NCBI GenBank assembly: GCA_043820045.1
Contig: JBDREF010000118.1
Coordinates: forward strand, 1-40,291
From: JBDREF01 sp043820045
Lineage (GTDB): Bacteria; Planctomycetota; Phycisphaerae; Sedimentisphaerales; Anaerobacaceae
Length of the DNA: 40,291 bases
Direction of reading: 5' to 3'
Both the position numbers and the translations under genes were made by a program. The notes under the pieces were generated by a model. The model made no database searches. It saw only the letters and a list, made by a program, of their open reading frames with translations, and had not been told where the DNA came from. Numbering within the stretch: the stretch's first letter is position 1; each line of letters starts with the position of its first letter. This document shows positions 5,686 to 14,468 of this stretch, in pieces.

Positions 5686-7413
5686 ATGGACTCGGATACC
5701 ACTAAGAACAGAAAAAAGAAGCTGGGCCAGTTGCTGTGCGAAAAGGCTTATCTGGATGAGTCAAATCTGGAGTTTGCCCTCGCGGAGCAGAAGGTTGACC
5801 GCCGGCGTCTGGGCCAGATACTTCTGGACCTCAAGTATGTAACACACGCCCAGCTTAACGAAGCACTTGCGCTTCAAGCCGGGATAGAAAAGATCGAGCT
5901 GGCGGATGTTTCTGTAGGCGGAGATATAATAAGTCTCGTGCCGGCGGAACTGGTCAGCAAGTACAGTATTCTGCCGTTAGGGCGTGAAAACGGCCGGCTG
6001 AAGGTGGCAATGACAGATCCGTTTCAGCCGCAGGTTATCGAAGATTTGCGCCTGGTAACCGGCTGTTCCGTGCGTAGATATTACGCCGACCCGCGGGATA
6101 TGGAAAATGCGATACTGAAATTCTACGGCAGCCACGTCGCAAGGATGCTCGATGACCTGGTTCCGGACGAACAGCGGGCCGAAATGGCGCATCTCGAAAA
6201 CGGGGACTACACAGCGGCCAAACTGCAGGAGCTTGCCAGGGAGCCGTCTCTGGTTAACCTGGTGAACCTGATAATCTACGAAGCGATTGAGGCCCGGGCC
6301 AGCGATATTCACATCGAGCCTTTCGAGCATGAGGTGAAGATAAAGTACCGGATTGACGGTATGCTCGTGGAAAGGAGCCCGTCGTCGAAGCGGCTTCAGG
6401 CGGCAATTCTCTCGCGCCTTAAGATTATGGCAAATATGAATATCGCCGAGCGATTCGTGCCGCAGGACGGGCATATTGAATTCACCGGCAAGCACGGCAG
6501 GGTTGACCTCCGCGTCTCGACAGTGCCGACGGTGTACGGCGAATCGATCGAGCTGCGAATTCTGGACAGGTCGGCGTCTCTTATAGAGCTGCACGATCTG
6601 GGAATGAACGATCAGTGTCTGGACGGTTTCGACAAATGCCTGCACAGAACGCACGGGATCGTCCTTGTCACGGGTCCGACCGGGTGCGGCAAGACAACAA
6701 CGCTTTACGCATCGCTCAAGAGGATATATTCGCCCGCTGTAAAGATGATAACAATTGAAGATCCGGTAGAGTACCAGCTCGAAGGTATCAACCAGATGCC
6801 TGTCAACCCGAAGAGGGGTCTGACATTCGCCACGGGCCTGAGGCATATACTTCGCCACGACCCCGATATAGTAATGGTCGGCGAAATACGAGACCGGGAA
6901 ACGGCCAACATAGCGATTCGCGCCGCGCTAACCGGACACCTTGTCTTCTCGACACTTCATACCAACGATGCGCCGGGCGCGGTCACGCGACTTATCGACA
7001 TGGGCGTCGAGCCGTTCCTGTTAGCCAGTTCGCTGGAAGCTGTGCTGGCGCAGCGGCTCATTCGCAAGATTTGTCCTGCGTGCAAGCAGGCGTACAAGCC
7101 GGACGAGCATATAATTACAAGCCTGGACGGCTCGATAGATATCCGGCCGGATACTACTTTTTATCACGGTGTCGGCTGTAACGAGTGCGGTCAAACCGGC
7201 ATGAGCGGGCGAGTCGGCATATATGAACTGCTCAGGATCACCGGCACGCTGCGGGAATTGATAGCTACAAGCCCGACTACGGAACAGATCATCAAGGCGG
7301 CGCCGCCGGACCATATCAGCATGGTACACGACGGTTTGACCAAGGTACTTGAGGGCGTCACCACTCCAGAGGAAATCTTCCGAGTTGCCAAGAGCATCGG
7401 CGAAGAAGAATAA
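5686..7413 (+). CDS. gspE: GspE/PilB-type secretion ATPase
   Basis: This 575-residue cytoplasmic hexameric ATPase powers pseudopilus assembly. The N-terminal ~150 residues are MshEN-like (KKLGQLLCEKAYLDESNLEFAL, then a second half with YSILPLGRENGRLKVAMTDP). The motor domain shows Walker A GPTGCGKTT (Lys336), Walker B DIVMVGEIRD with Glu400, the His-box region TGHLVFSTLHTNDAP, and a zinc-binding pair C463-x2-C466 / C498-x2-C501 typical of GspE/PilB. Length is normal. It heads the operon: gspF begins 55 bp later. The Shine-Dalgarno is weak (GAGG 11 nt upstream). Confidence 0.97.
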   Translation: MDSDTTKNRKKKLGQLLCEKAYLDESNLEFALAEQKVDRRRLGQILLDLKYVTHAQLNEALALQAGIEKIELADVSVGGDIISLVPAELVSKYSILPLGRENGRLKVAMTDPFQPQVIEDLRLVTGCSVRRYYADPRDMENAILKFYGSHVARMLDDLVPDEQRAEMAHLENGDYTAAKLQELAREPSLVNLVNLIIYEAIEARASDIHIEPFEHEVKIKYRIDGMLVERSPSSKRLQAAILSRLKIMANMNIAERFVPQDGHIEFTGKHGRVDLRVSTVPTVYGESIELRILDRSASLIELHDLGMNDQCLDGFDKCLHRTHGIVLVTGPTGCGKTTTLYASLKRIYSPAVKMITIEDPVEYQLEGINQMPVNPKRGLTFATGLRHILRHDPDIVMVGEIRDRETANIAIRAALTGHLVFSTLHTNDAPGAVTRLIDMGVEPFLLASSLEAVLAQRLIRKICPACKQAYKPDEHIITSLDGSIDIRPDTTFYHGVGCNECGQTGMSGRVGIYELLRITGTLRELIATSPTTEQIIKAAPPDHISMVHDGLTKVLEGVTTPEEIFRVAKSIGEEE

Positions 7414-7468
7414 AAGCTTGAACGGATTCTGAGCGGTCTGCGAATTACGAAAGGTTGAGATACCAACA

Positions 7469-8731
7469 GTGGGGCAATTCTTCTACAAAGCGGTTGATCG
7501 CGGTGGCGGGCACGTTACGGGCACGGTGGAGGCGGCCGACCGCCGCAGCGCAGTTCTCGCGCTGACCAAGAAGGGCCATTTCGTAACGGAATTGACTGAA
7601 CAGGCCAGGGCGAAGAGCATCGCCGTTGGCGAGCAAGCGGCCCAGGACCTTGGCCAGCTTCTGCAATTTCGATCACGGCATGTCAGCAGCAAGGACGTTC
7701 TGGCCATTACCACGCAGTTAAGCACGGCGCTGCGAGCCGGGCTTCCCCTGCTGAGCGGACTTGAACTCATTCGCAAACAGCAACACAAGGCGGGTATGAA
7801 GAACCTGCTGGGCGAGGTCGTCGAGGCGGTGAGTTCGGGTCAGTCGCTTTCGGAGGCCATGGCCAGGCATGAGAGGGTTTTCAGCCCGCTGTACCTGTCG
7901 ATGGTAAGGGTCGGAGAGACCGGCGGAATTCTCGAACAGACCACGTCTCAGTTGGCTGAAATTCTCACCAGAGAAGAGAAGATAAAGACAAGCATGAAAA
8001 ACGCCTCCGTATATCCCATCTTCGTTTTGTGTCTCGGGCTCTTGTCGGCGATCGTCGTGATTACCCTGATATTGCCGAAAATCCTGGACACTTTAGGGAC
8101 CGAGGTTTCGGCGATGCCGTTGCCGACCAGGATAATGATGGGCATCAGCGGTTTTGTCACCGGCCTGTTTACAAGCTACTCGGGGTGGCTCACTCTCGCC
8201 GCCGGCATTGCGGGGCTGTACTATTTCAGGAGGTGGACAAAGACGGTTGGGCGGCTGAAGTACGATAGTTTCAAACTGAAGGTGCCCGTCCTTGGTTCGG
8301 TTTTGCGGACAATATCCGTGGGCAGGTTTGCAAGGACGCTCGGGGCGTTGACCATGGGAGGCGTTACAATTCTGGAGGCGATGGGTGTTGTTCGTGATAC
8401 GCTCGGTAATGAGTTTTTGGGCCGGGAGATTGATTCTGTGGCCGAGCAAGTCAAGCGAGGCGAGTCGCTGGCCGCACCTTTGGGGCAATCGGGGTACTTC
8501 CCGCCTCTGCTGGTGCAAATCGTTTCGGTCGGCGAAGAGACCGGAAAACTTGATGAGCTGCTGCTGAATGCGGCCGACACTTTCGACACGGAAGCTGACG
8601 CGGCGATAACAAAATTCATGTCGATTTTCCCGGCGATCCTCATATTGATTCTGGCGCTGATAATAGGTTTCATAATTGCCGCGACTCTTCTGCCGATATT
8701 CGCAATGCAGCTCGGCGGCGGCGTGCTTTGA
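7469..8731 (+). CDS. gspF: GspF/PilC-type inner-membrane platform protein, GTG start
   Basis: The protein has 420 residues. The N-terminus FFYKAVDRGGGHVTGTVEAADRR is the classic GspF opening, followed by two duplicated T2SSF domains (LSTALRAGLPLLSGLELI and LGALTMGGVTILEAMGVV, with the VGETGGILEQ / VGEETGKLDELL motifs). Three hydrophobic segments lie at about 180-203, 225-255 and 384-415. It links the GspE motor to the pilins. The only sensible start is GTG at 7469; ribosome binding is weak. Confidence 0.97.
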   Translation: MGQFFYKAVDRGGGHVTGTVEAADRRSAVLALTKKGHFVTELTEQARAKSIAVGEQAAQDLGQLLQFRSRHVSSKDVLAITTQLSTALRAGLPLLSGLELIRKQQHKAGMKNLLGEVVEAVSSGQSLSEAMARHERVFSPLYLSMVRVGETGGILEQTTSQLAEILTREEKIKTSMKNASVYPIFVLCLGLLSAIVVITLILPKILDTLGTEVSAMPLPTRIMMGISGFVTGLFTSYSGWLTLAAGIAGLYYFRRWTKTVGRLKYDSFKLKVPVLGSVLRTISVGRFARTLGALTMGGVTILEAMGVVRDTLGNEFLGREIDSVAEQVKRGESLAAPLGQSGYFPPLLVQIVSVGEETGKLDELLLNAADTFDTEADAAITKFMSIFPAILILILALIIGFIIAATLLPIFAMQLGGGVL

Positions 8732-8795
8732 CGCTGATTCGCGGGACGATTCCTGGTGTGTTATTTGCAATGTGATTTTTTTCAGAGGTGAGAGA

Positions 8796-9227
8796 ATGGA
8801 CCGGAAGAACAGGAAAAGGAAGGCTTTTACACTTGTTGAACTGCTTGTGGTGGTCTTGATCATAACGATGCTCGCGGCCTTCGTCACACCAAGGCTGTTC
8901 AAGGGCATCGGCAAGAAGAAAGCAGAACTGACAAGGGCGAAAATGGCGATTGTGGAAAACGCGGTCCACCGGTTTAACATGGATTGCGGGCGATTTCCCG
9001 ATGACGCCGAGGGGCTTGAGGTGTTGATAGTACCGCCTGCAGACACGGAGGAAGGCAAGTGGAACGGGCCGTATCTCAAGCGCAGCGACCTGGTTGACAT
9101 GTGGGGCAATCCCTACATATACGTGGCCGAAGGTGAATATAACCCGGGCAGCTTCGACTTGCTCAGTCTTGGGCAGGACGGCATGGAAGGCGGCGAGGGT
9201 GACGACGCCGATATAACCAACGAATAG
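8796..9227 (+). CDS. gspG: GspG major pseudopilin
   Basis: The mature body (143 residues in total) has the GspG layout: a basic leader, a hydrophobic helix with FTLVELLVV (Glu +5), the DMWGNPYIYVAEGE segment and the SFDLLSLGQDG...DDADITN C-terminus that binds calcium in homologues. The start at 8796 is set by GAGGTGAGAG just upstream; the open frame reaches further left without leader-like sequence. The residue before the cleavage point is Ala (RKRKA|F) instead of the usual Gly. Confidence 0.95.
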   Translation: MDRKNRKRKAFTLVELLVVVLIITMLAAFVTPRLFKGIGKKKAELTRAKMAIVENAVHRFNMDCGRFPDDAEGLEVLIVPPADTEEGKWNGPYLKRSDLVDMWGNPYIYVAEGEYNPGSFDLLSLGQDGMEGGEGDDADITNE

Positions 9228-9249
9228 TAGGAGCTTTTGCCGCCTGCTG

Positions 9250-9852
9250 TTGAAAATGCGAGAGTTGAAAGTGAAAGCCGTAACGAAACAAAGAGGCTTC
9301 ACCATCGCAGAGATATTGCTGGTGGTGCTTATCATCGGGCTGGTCAGCAGCGCCGGCACGGGGCTGTACGTGGGGACATTTAAGAAAATGCAGGTGCAAA
9401 GAGTTGCATACGATTTTTTCGCAGCGGCCCAATACGCGAGAATCGCGGCGGTTGAGCGACAGATGCCGTACAAACTGGAGCTGGACATGGGCAACCGGGC
9501 ATTTTCGCTCAACACTTCGCAATGGGACGAAGAAAGCGAAGAGGTGGTGCAGGAGGTCGTGAGGAACTCTTTTTGCCGGCCGGTGCAGTTTGCCGGCGAC
9601 GTTCAGTTCGAGAGCATCCAGATCGACACTGACGAATGGGCGGCGGAAACCGAAACCGAGAGTGAGCAGGAACAGCAGCAGACGGTCAGCTTCTCGCCGG
9701 ACGGCACCGCCCAGTCGGCGGTGGTCCAAATCGGCGACGGCAGAACCCATTACACCGTAAGCATCAGTGCGGCCACCGGCAGAGCGAAGCTGTATTTCGG
9801 AACGACTGATAAAGTAAAAGTCACCACTGTTGACCTGGACGCAGAACAATGA
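9250..9852 (+). CDS. gspH: GspH-like minor pseudopilin
   Basis: 200 residues. The prepilin leader ends in KQRG, then FTIAEILLVVLIIGLVSSAGTGLYVG. The body AAAQYARIAAVERQMPYKLELD is like the GspH fold. A Glu/Gln-rich loop (ETETESEQEQQQ) sits near residues 135-150. The start is uncertain: TTG 9250, ATG 9256 or GTG 9271 all keep a leader before QRGF, and GAGAG lies closest to the GTG. The stop overlaps the next start (ATGA). Confidence 0.85.
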   Translation: MKMRELKVKAVTKQRGFTIAEILLVVLIIGLVSSAGTGLYVGTFKKMQVQRVAYDFFAAAQYARIAAVERQMPYKLELDMGNRAFSLNTSQWDEESEEVVQEVVRNSFCRPVQFAGDVQFESIQIDTDEWAAETETESEQEQQQTVSFSPDGTAQSAVVQIGDGRTHYTVSISAATGRAKLYFGTTDKVKVTTVDLDAEQ

Positions 9853-10265
9853 CGCGGATAAAAAGGAAAACGAGAGGTTTTACACTGGTCGAGGTGATCT
9901 GCGCGAGTGCCATACTCTGCGGAGCCGTAATGATAGTAGGCACGGCCGGCACTCAGGCCCTCAGGGGCACACGGCTTAACAGGTTGTATGAAATGGCCGT
10001 CTCACTGGCCAACAGGCAGCTTACCGTGATTGATTATGTCGGCATTGATTCAGTAATCGAATCCGCAGAGCTGGAAGGTGATTCCGAAGATCTTGGGTAC
10101 TCATTTCACTGGGAGCTTAAGACCGAATACCAGGAAATTGACAGTTTGTATCTGGTGACGGTAACCGTTAGCTGGCTTGACGGAAATCGCGCCCGCAGCA
10201 TCTCCGTCGATACCATGTTCGACGGCGTGACCTTGGCGGAAGATACCGGCACCCAGACTCAGTGA
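9849..10265 (+). CDS. gspI: GspI-like minor pseudopilin
   Basis: 138 residues with leader MTRIKRKTRG and helix FTLVEVICASAILCGAVMIVG (Glu +5). The length and the ALRGTRLNRLYEMAVSLANRQL segment resemble GspI, which together with J and K forms the pseudopilus tip in known systems. Its start overlaps the gspH stop by 4 bp. Assignment to I rather than another minor pilin rests on order and size. Confidence 0.8.
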   Translation: MTRIKRKTRGFTLVEVICASAILCGAVMIVGTAGTQALRGTRLNRLYEMAVSLANRQLTVIDYVGIDSVIESAELEGDSEDLGYSFHWELKTEYQEIDSLYLVTVTVSWLDGNRARSISVDTMFDGVTLAEDTGTQTQ

Positions 10266-10281
10266 GAGTGATTGAGAAAAG

Positions 10282-11013
10282 ATGCGATTGAGAAAGACCG
10301 GATTTACGTTGGTGGAAATACTCGTGGCCTCCACGATAGGCATCTTCATTGCCCTGGTGGCGGTCGGTGCGCTGAGGGTCATTGCAGCCAGCGCTGAGAC
10401 GGTCGAGAGAAATATCAATGCCGCTGCGGAGATCAGGTTCGCTGCGAAAATGTTAGAGAGGGATCTCGAGCATCTCTACCGCGACGACAATATTGAAAAC
10501 ACAAAGCTGGTCGGGACGGTTCAAGAGCTGGACGACGGCACCAGCACCAGCTATCTGGTTTTCTATACGGTAAGCCGGGTAAAGGCCAGGCGAGGGCAGC
10601 CTGAAGGAGATGTTTACGAAGTGGAATACTATTTGACCAAGGACGAAGAGAACTCCGCGCTGGCCAGGCGGTTCTGGCCGAATCCCCACGAAGAGCTTGA
10701 ACCCGGCGGGATCCTGGCCGTGATTGCCGAGGATATCGAGGTTTTCGAGGTGCAGTATTTTGACGGGGAAGAGTGGTCCGATGAGTGGCCCGAGGAGATG
10801 CAGTCCCTGCCCGCCTGGATTGAGATAACTTTAAGCGCGAAACAATCAGGTCCGGGCACTCCGCCTATGGAATCGGTTGTTGTGAACCTGGTCCGGGCGG
10901 CAGGAGGAGATGCCGGGACCCTTACGACCGGTGAGCAGAGTCAGGGCGGCCAGACAAGCGGTGGGACAAGCCAGGCGGGCGGTTCCGATACGAGTTCCGG
11001 GACGGGCAGGTGA
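10282..11013 (+). CDS. gspJ: GspJ-like minor pseudopilin with Gly/Ser/Gln tail
   Basis: 243 residues. Leader MRLRKTG, then FTLVEILVASTIGIFIALVAV; the body contains AAEIRFAAKMLERDLEHLYRDD and ends in a strand-rich domain (AWIEITLSAKQ...VVVNLVRAAGG). The last ~35 residues are Gly, Ser, Thr and Gln only, a disordered tail also found in another form in the next gene. GspJ packs with GspI and GspK at the pseudopilus tip. Confidence 0.85.
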   Translation: MRLRKTGFTLVEILVASTIGIFIALVAVGALRVIAASAETVERNINAAAEIRFAAKMLERDLEHLYRDDNIENTKLVGTVQELDDGTSTSYLVFYTVSRVKARRGQPEGDVYEVEYYLTKDEENSALARRFWPNPHEELEPGGILAVIAEDIEVFEVQYFDGEEWSDEWPEEMQSLPAWIEITLSAKQSGPGTPPMESVVVNLVRAAGGDAGTLTTGEQSQGGQTSGGTSQAGGSDTSSGTGR

Positions 11014-11050
11014 GAACGAGTATAAGGCAACGGCGAATCAGAGTGCAGCC

Positions 11051-12394
11051 ATGAAAGTAAGTATCAAAAAGAAGAACGAAGGGCTTGTTCTTATAGCCGT
11101 ACTTTGGACGGTTGTGGTGCTCATTGTGATGGTTGCGGTGCTGGCTCGCAAGAGCCGGCTCGATATGAAAGTCTGTGCCGCCAGGATGGACGGCGTTCGC
11201 TTGAAATGGGCTTGCCGGGCGGGCGTAGAGAAGGCCGTCGCCGTATTGAACGACGATGAAACAGAGAATGATACGATGCTGGATACGTGGAGCGATAACG
11301 AAGAGGACTTTAATGATATCGCCCTGGAGAACTGCACGTTCAGCGTCAGGGTCATTGATGAAGCGAGCAAATTGAACATAAACTACGCGACGAAAGCACA
11401 GCTTATGGGATTGCCCGAGATGGTTGAAGAGATTGCCGACGCTATAATCGACTGGCGAGACAATGACGATACGCCGAGCGGGCTTGGGGTGGAAGGCGGC
11501 TATTACGAGACTCTGGACTTTGGATACATGGCTCGGAACGGCTCTTTCAGAACGATACGTGAGCTGCTGCTGGTCAAGGATGTTACAGAAGAGCTTTTTT
11601 ACGGAGAAGACACGAACAACAACGGCCAACTGGACTATAACGAAAGGGATGGCGACGCCACCGCCCCCGCCGACGATGGAGACAGCGAGCTGGATTTGGG
11701 ATGGATAGCGTATCTGACTTGCTACACAACTGCCGAGGGCCAGAGCCAGGGCACCCAAAATCAGAGCAATCAGAATCAAAGCAGTCAAAGCCAAAACAAC
11801 CAGAACCAGAGCAACCAGAATCAGAGTAACCAAAATCAGAGCAATCAGAACCAAAGCAGTCAAAACCAAAACAATCAAAATCAGAGCAGCCAGAACCAAG
11901 GTAATCAGGACCAAAGCAGTCAAAATCAAAGCAACCAGAATAATCAGAGTCAGAACAACCAGAGCGAAAGCAACCAGAATCAGAGCAATCAAAACCAGGG
12001 CAGCCAGAATCAGAACCAGAGCAATCAAAGCAGCAGTTCGCAAGCGTATGCAAAGGTGAACATCAATACGGCCCCGGAAGCTGTCCTGACCGCCCTGCTT
12101 GGCGGCGGCGACGAGGCGGAAAGCACTGCTCTGGACATAATTGGCTATCGCCAGAGCGCAGAGAACGGGATAGAAAACATCTCAGAACTTACAGAACAGC
12201 AGATACTGAGTAATGACGTTTTTTCTCAAATTCAGAATTATATAACCACCCGGTCGGACATTTTTACCATTTACTGCGTTGCGATGGCGGGTGCAAGCGT
12301 TGTGAACGGCGCCACGTTGCAGACGGAAGCAGTCGTGGACAGGAGCACGAAACCGTGCAAGATTCTTTTCAGATACCAGGGGTCAAGCAACTGA
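11051..12394 (+). CDS. gspK: GspK-like tip pseudopilin with Asn/Gln/Ser insertion
   Basis: 447 residues from the ATG at 11051; the frame is open from 10910, inside gspJ, but the leader is at 11051. The leader KKKNEG is followed by LVLIAVLWTVVVLIVMVAVLA without Glu at +5, as usual for GspK. The SAM-like alpha domain has two helix-hairpin-helix-type pieces, LNINYATKAQLMGLP...IIDWRDND and VNINTAPEAVLTALL. Between them lies an extra stretch of about 97 residues (about 234-330) made almost only of Gln, Asn and Ser. GspK caps the pseudopilus and in known systems contacts the secretin. Confidence 0.9.
   Translation: MKVSIKKKNEGLVLIAVLWTVVVLIVMVAVLARKSRLDMKVCAARMDGVRLKWACRAGVEKAVAVLNDDETENDTMLDTWSDNEEDFNDIALENCTFSVRVIDEASKLNINYATKAQLMGLPEMVEEIADAIIDWRDNDDTPSGLGVEGGYYETLDFGYMARNGSFRTIRELLLVKDVTEELFYGEDTNNNGQLDYNERDGDATAPADDGDSELDLGWIAYLTCYTTAEGQSQGTQNQSNQNQSSQSQNNQNQSNQNQSNQNQSNQNQSSQNQNNQNQSSQNQGNQDQSSQNQSNQNNQSQNNQSESNQNQSNQNQGSQNQNQSNQSSSSQAYAKVNINTAPEAVLTALLGGGDEAESTALDIIGYRQSAENGIENISELTEQQILSNDVFSQIQNYITTRSDIFTIYCVAMAGASVVNGATLQTEAVVDRSTKPCKILFRYQGSSN
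11751..12038 (+). repeat. Coding minisatellite for an NQS-only segment in GspK
   Basis: Irregular tandem copies of AACCAGAGCAATCAGAATCA-like 12-18 bp units encode NQNQS/SQNQ repeats. Synonymous variation (AAT/AAC, CAG/CAA, AGC/AGT) shows the units have diverged at DNA level while amino-acid composition was kept. Confidence 0.9.
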
Positions 12395-12459
12395 TATGGA
12401 CTGTTGTTTCATGATGTTCTCAAGGTCATCTGTGGACTATGGAGTGAAAGCTGAACGGT

Positions 12460-13923
12460 ATGAGTGATAACAAAACAAATTCGCAGACATGGCGGTCCGT
12501 GGTTGCGATAGCAAAAGAGAACGGCGTACTCAAGGGTGTGGAGCTGCAAAGACGGAACGGGTCTTTTGAAATCCTTTGGGCCAAGAGCCATGAAGGCGCA
12601 GATAGCGGCTGGGCGGTGTTTTCAGGCGATTGCGGGCTGCCCGCTGAGCCGAAGCCGCAAGCGGAGACTGAGATCGACAGAATCGTCGTGGTGGGCTTTA
12701 ACTCCGCGGGGACAGTCTTTCTCCGTACGAATGTGCCGGCGGTGGAAGACGATGAAATGGCGTCGATCGTCCAATTGCAGGCTGAGACCCGGCTGCCTCT
12801 GCCCGCCGAACAGATAGAGCTGGCCTGGCGGGCCGGCCAGGTGCGAAAGGGACAAGTCGCCATTACGATGGCGGCTTCGAGACGGGAGCATCTGCGGGCG
12901 TTCGTGGATAACGTACGGTGTCTTCAGCCTCGAAAGATACTCCTGGACTGCGAAGGGATAGTCAAGGCCTGGAGAGCGGTCTTCTGCGGCACCGAGAAAG
13001 ACGCCCTGGTGCTTAGCGCCGGGCTGCGCAATACGCAGGTTTGCCTGGTCGAAGACGGGCGATTGAGCAACGCCGTGGTGCTGGATATGGGGATGGAGGA
13101 CTTTTCCGCCGCCGGGTCGGACGAACAAACCGAGACGTCCGAGAGATTCTCGCAGGATATGATAAGCGTGCTGAACCTGTTTGGCTATACCGAGCAGGCG
13201 GAGACCCCTGTCTTCGTACTGTCGGACAACAATCCCCTGCACGTGAGTATAGTATCATCTCTGAGGCTGGCGGGATTGAATGCGAGATTGGCCGTGCCCG
13301 ATGTTAATAAACTGGCGGCTCAGAGCGAGCTTGGCGTCGAGCGGATCTACGAATATCGCGTGCCAATCGGCCTTGCGCTGATGGGTTTTGATGCTGGCGA
13401 CGACGAGCTTAACATATTTGAGCGCTTGTACAGTCCGACCGGGGAGGAAGAAAAGAAACACTGGCTGTACTCGCGCAAGATAACATGTGCTATTGCGGCT
13501 GTTATGCTGGCCCTTCTGACCATCGTATCCTATGCAGTTGACGTGGCAAGTCCCAAAGCGATCGAAAACCGTCTGAAAGCGACCGTCTCAGACGTGGATA
13601 TGGATATGCTTGTCGAGAGACAGCAGCTCATCAAAACGATAGCGCGAGAAAGGCCCGATTTGCTGGACCTTCTCAAGCTGGTTAACGAAAGTGGAGAAAA
13701 AGGGATAACATTGAACAGCCTGTATTTCAAGAAGGGCCAAATGGTTACCGTAACGGGGCAGACATCCGGCAATGACCAGCTAAGCAAATTTGAGAAAGCC
13801 TTGCAGGGCAAGAAGGGTGTAGAGAAAGTGAACTGCACCGCAAACACAGACGCCAAGACCAAGAAGATCACGTTTACCATGACTTTTCATTACAAGACTT
13901 TTACCAAGAAAACAACGAAATAG
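12460..13923 (+). CDS. PilM-PilN fusion (GspL-like)
   Basis: 487 residues. Residues ~10-330 are a PilM/GspL cytoplasmic actin-like fold (VVAIAKENGVLKGVEL, MASIVQLQAETRLPLPAEQIELAW, ALVLSAGLRNTQVCLVEDGRL). A single membrane span is at about 343-362 (CAIAAVMLALLTIVSYAV). The C-terminal ~120 residues are PilN-like (GITLNSLYFKKGQMVTVTGQT...FEKALQGKKGVEKV). In type IV pilus systems these are two proteins; in type II systems GspL has this joined layout with a shorter periplasmic part. It would anchor GspE to the inner membrane platform. Confidence 0.85.
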   Translation: MSDNKTNSQTWRSVVAIAKENGVLKGVELQRRNGSFEILWAKSHEGADSGWAVFSGDCGLPAEPKPQAETEIDRIVVVGFNSAGTVFLRTNVPAVEDDEMASIVQLQAETRLPLPAEQIELAWRAGQVRKGQVAITMAASRREHLRAFVDNVRCLQPRKILLDCEGIVKAWRAVFCGTEKDALVLSAGLRNTQVCLVEDGRLSNAVVLDMGMEDFSAAGSDEQTETSERFSQDMISVLNLFGYTEQAETPVFVLSDNNPLHVSIVSSLRLAGLNARLAVPDVNKLAAQSELGVERIYEYRVPIGLALMGFDAGDDELNIFERLYSPTGEEEKKHWLYSRKITCAIAAVMLALLTIVSYAVDVASPKAIENRLKATVSDVDMDMLVERQQLIKTIARERPDLLDLLKLVNESGEKGITLNSLYFKKGQMVTVTGQTSGNDQLSKFEKALQGKKGVEKVNCTANTDAKTKKITFTMTFHYKTFTKKTTK

Positions 13924-13937
13924 AGACAGGGGATGCT

Positions 13938-14456
13938 ATGATCGATAAGTTGACAGACAAGGACATACGGGCATTGAAGCTTGGTGTCCTCGGTGCAGCA
14001 GTCATCATTCTGTTTGTATTCGGATCGGCGTGGCGTGATAGCTGGGCAAAGGCGAAGAAAAATGCCGCCGAACTCGAATCCAAGTTGAGCGCCATCGATG
14101 CGGGCAAGGCCAAGCAGACGGCCCTGATGTCGCTTGTGCCCGCATTCGAGATGCCCCAGGCCGAGGAGGACCAGAAGTTCCTGTTCAGAGATAAACTCAC
14201 CGAGCAATTGAAGAAGGCCGGAATAAACCACGCTCCTCTGCAGATTCAGACGGGCCGAAAATCCGCACAGGCCGACTACAAGCTGCTGTTGGTGAAATGC
14301 GATGCCAAGTGCAGATTTTCACAACTGCTGGATTTTCTTGCCAGATTGGACGAGAACCCGTACCTGGTTGGGATAGAAGAGTTGAGAATAAAGGTTGATC
14401 CTAAGAATCGCCAGGAAATCCAACTGAATCTTACTGTATCGACGTTTGCCAGATAA
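13938..14456 (+). CDS. PilO/GspM-like inner-membrane platform protein
   Basis: 172 residues: a short cytoplasmic N-terminus, one span at about 16-31 (GVLGAAVIILFVFGSA), a coiled-coil stretch (AKKNAAELESKLSAIDAG), then a small alpha/beta ferredoxin-like domain with LLLVKCDAKCRFSQLLDFLARLDENPYLVGIEELRIKVD, the core of PilO/GspM. AGGGGATGCT precedes the ATG. It follows the PilM-PilN fusion by 14 bp, as PilO follows PilN in pilus operons. Confidence 0.85.
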   Translation: MIDKLTDKDIRALKLGVLGAAVIILFVFGSAWRDSWAKAKKNAAELESKLSAIDAGKAKQTALMSLVPAFEMPQAEEDQKFLFRDKLTEQLKKAGINHAPLQIQTGRKSAQADYKLLLVKCDAKCRFSQLLDFLARLDENPYLVGIEELRIKVDPKNRQEIQLNLTVSTFAR

Positions 14457-14468
14457 ACGAGGTAGATT

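Noticed and set aside
11751..12038. CRISPR-like array
   Set aside because: Units are 12-18 bp without spacers and in frame with GspK.
10922..12053. Antisense frames over gspK with VLIALV repeats or Cys/Asp/Ser repeats
   Set aside because: They are mirror readings of the NQS minisatellite, not genes.
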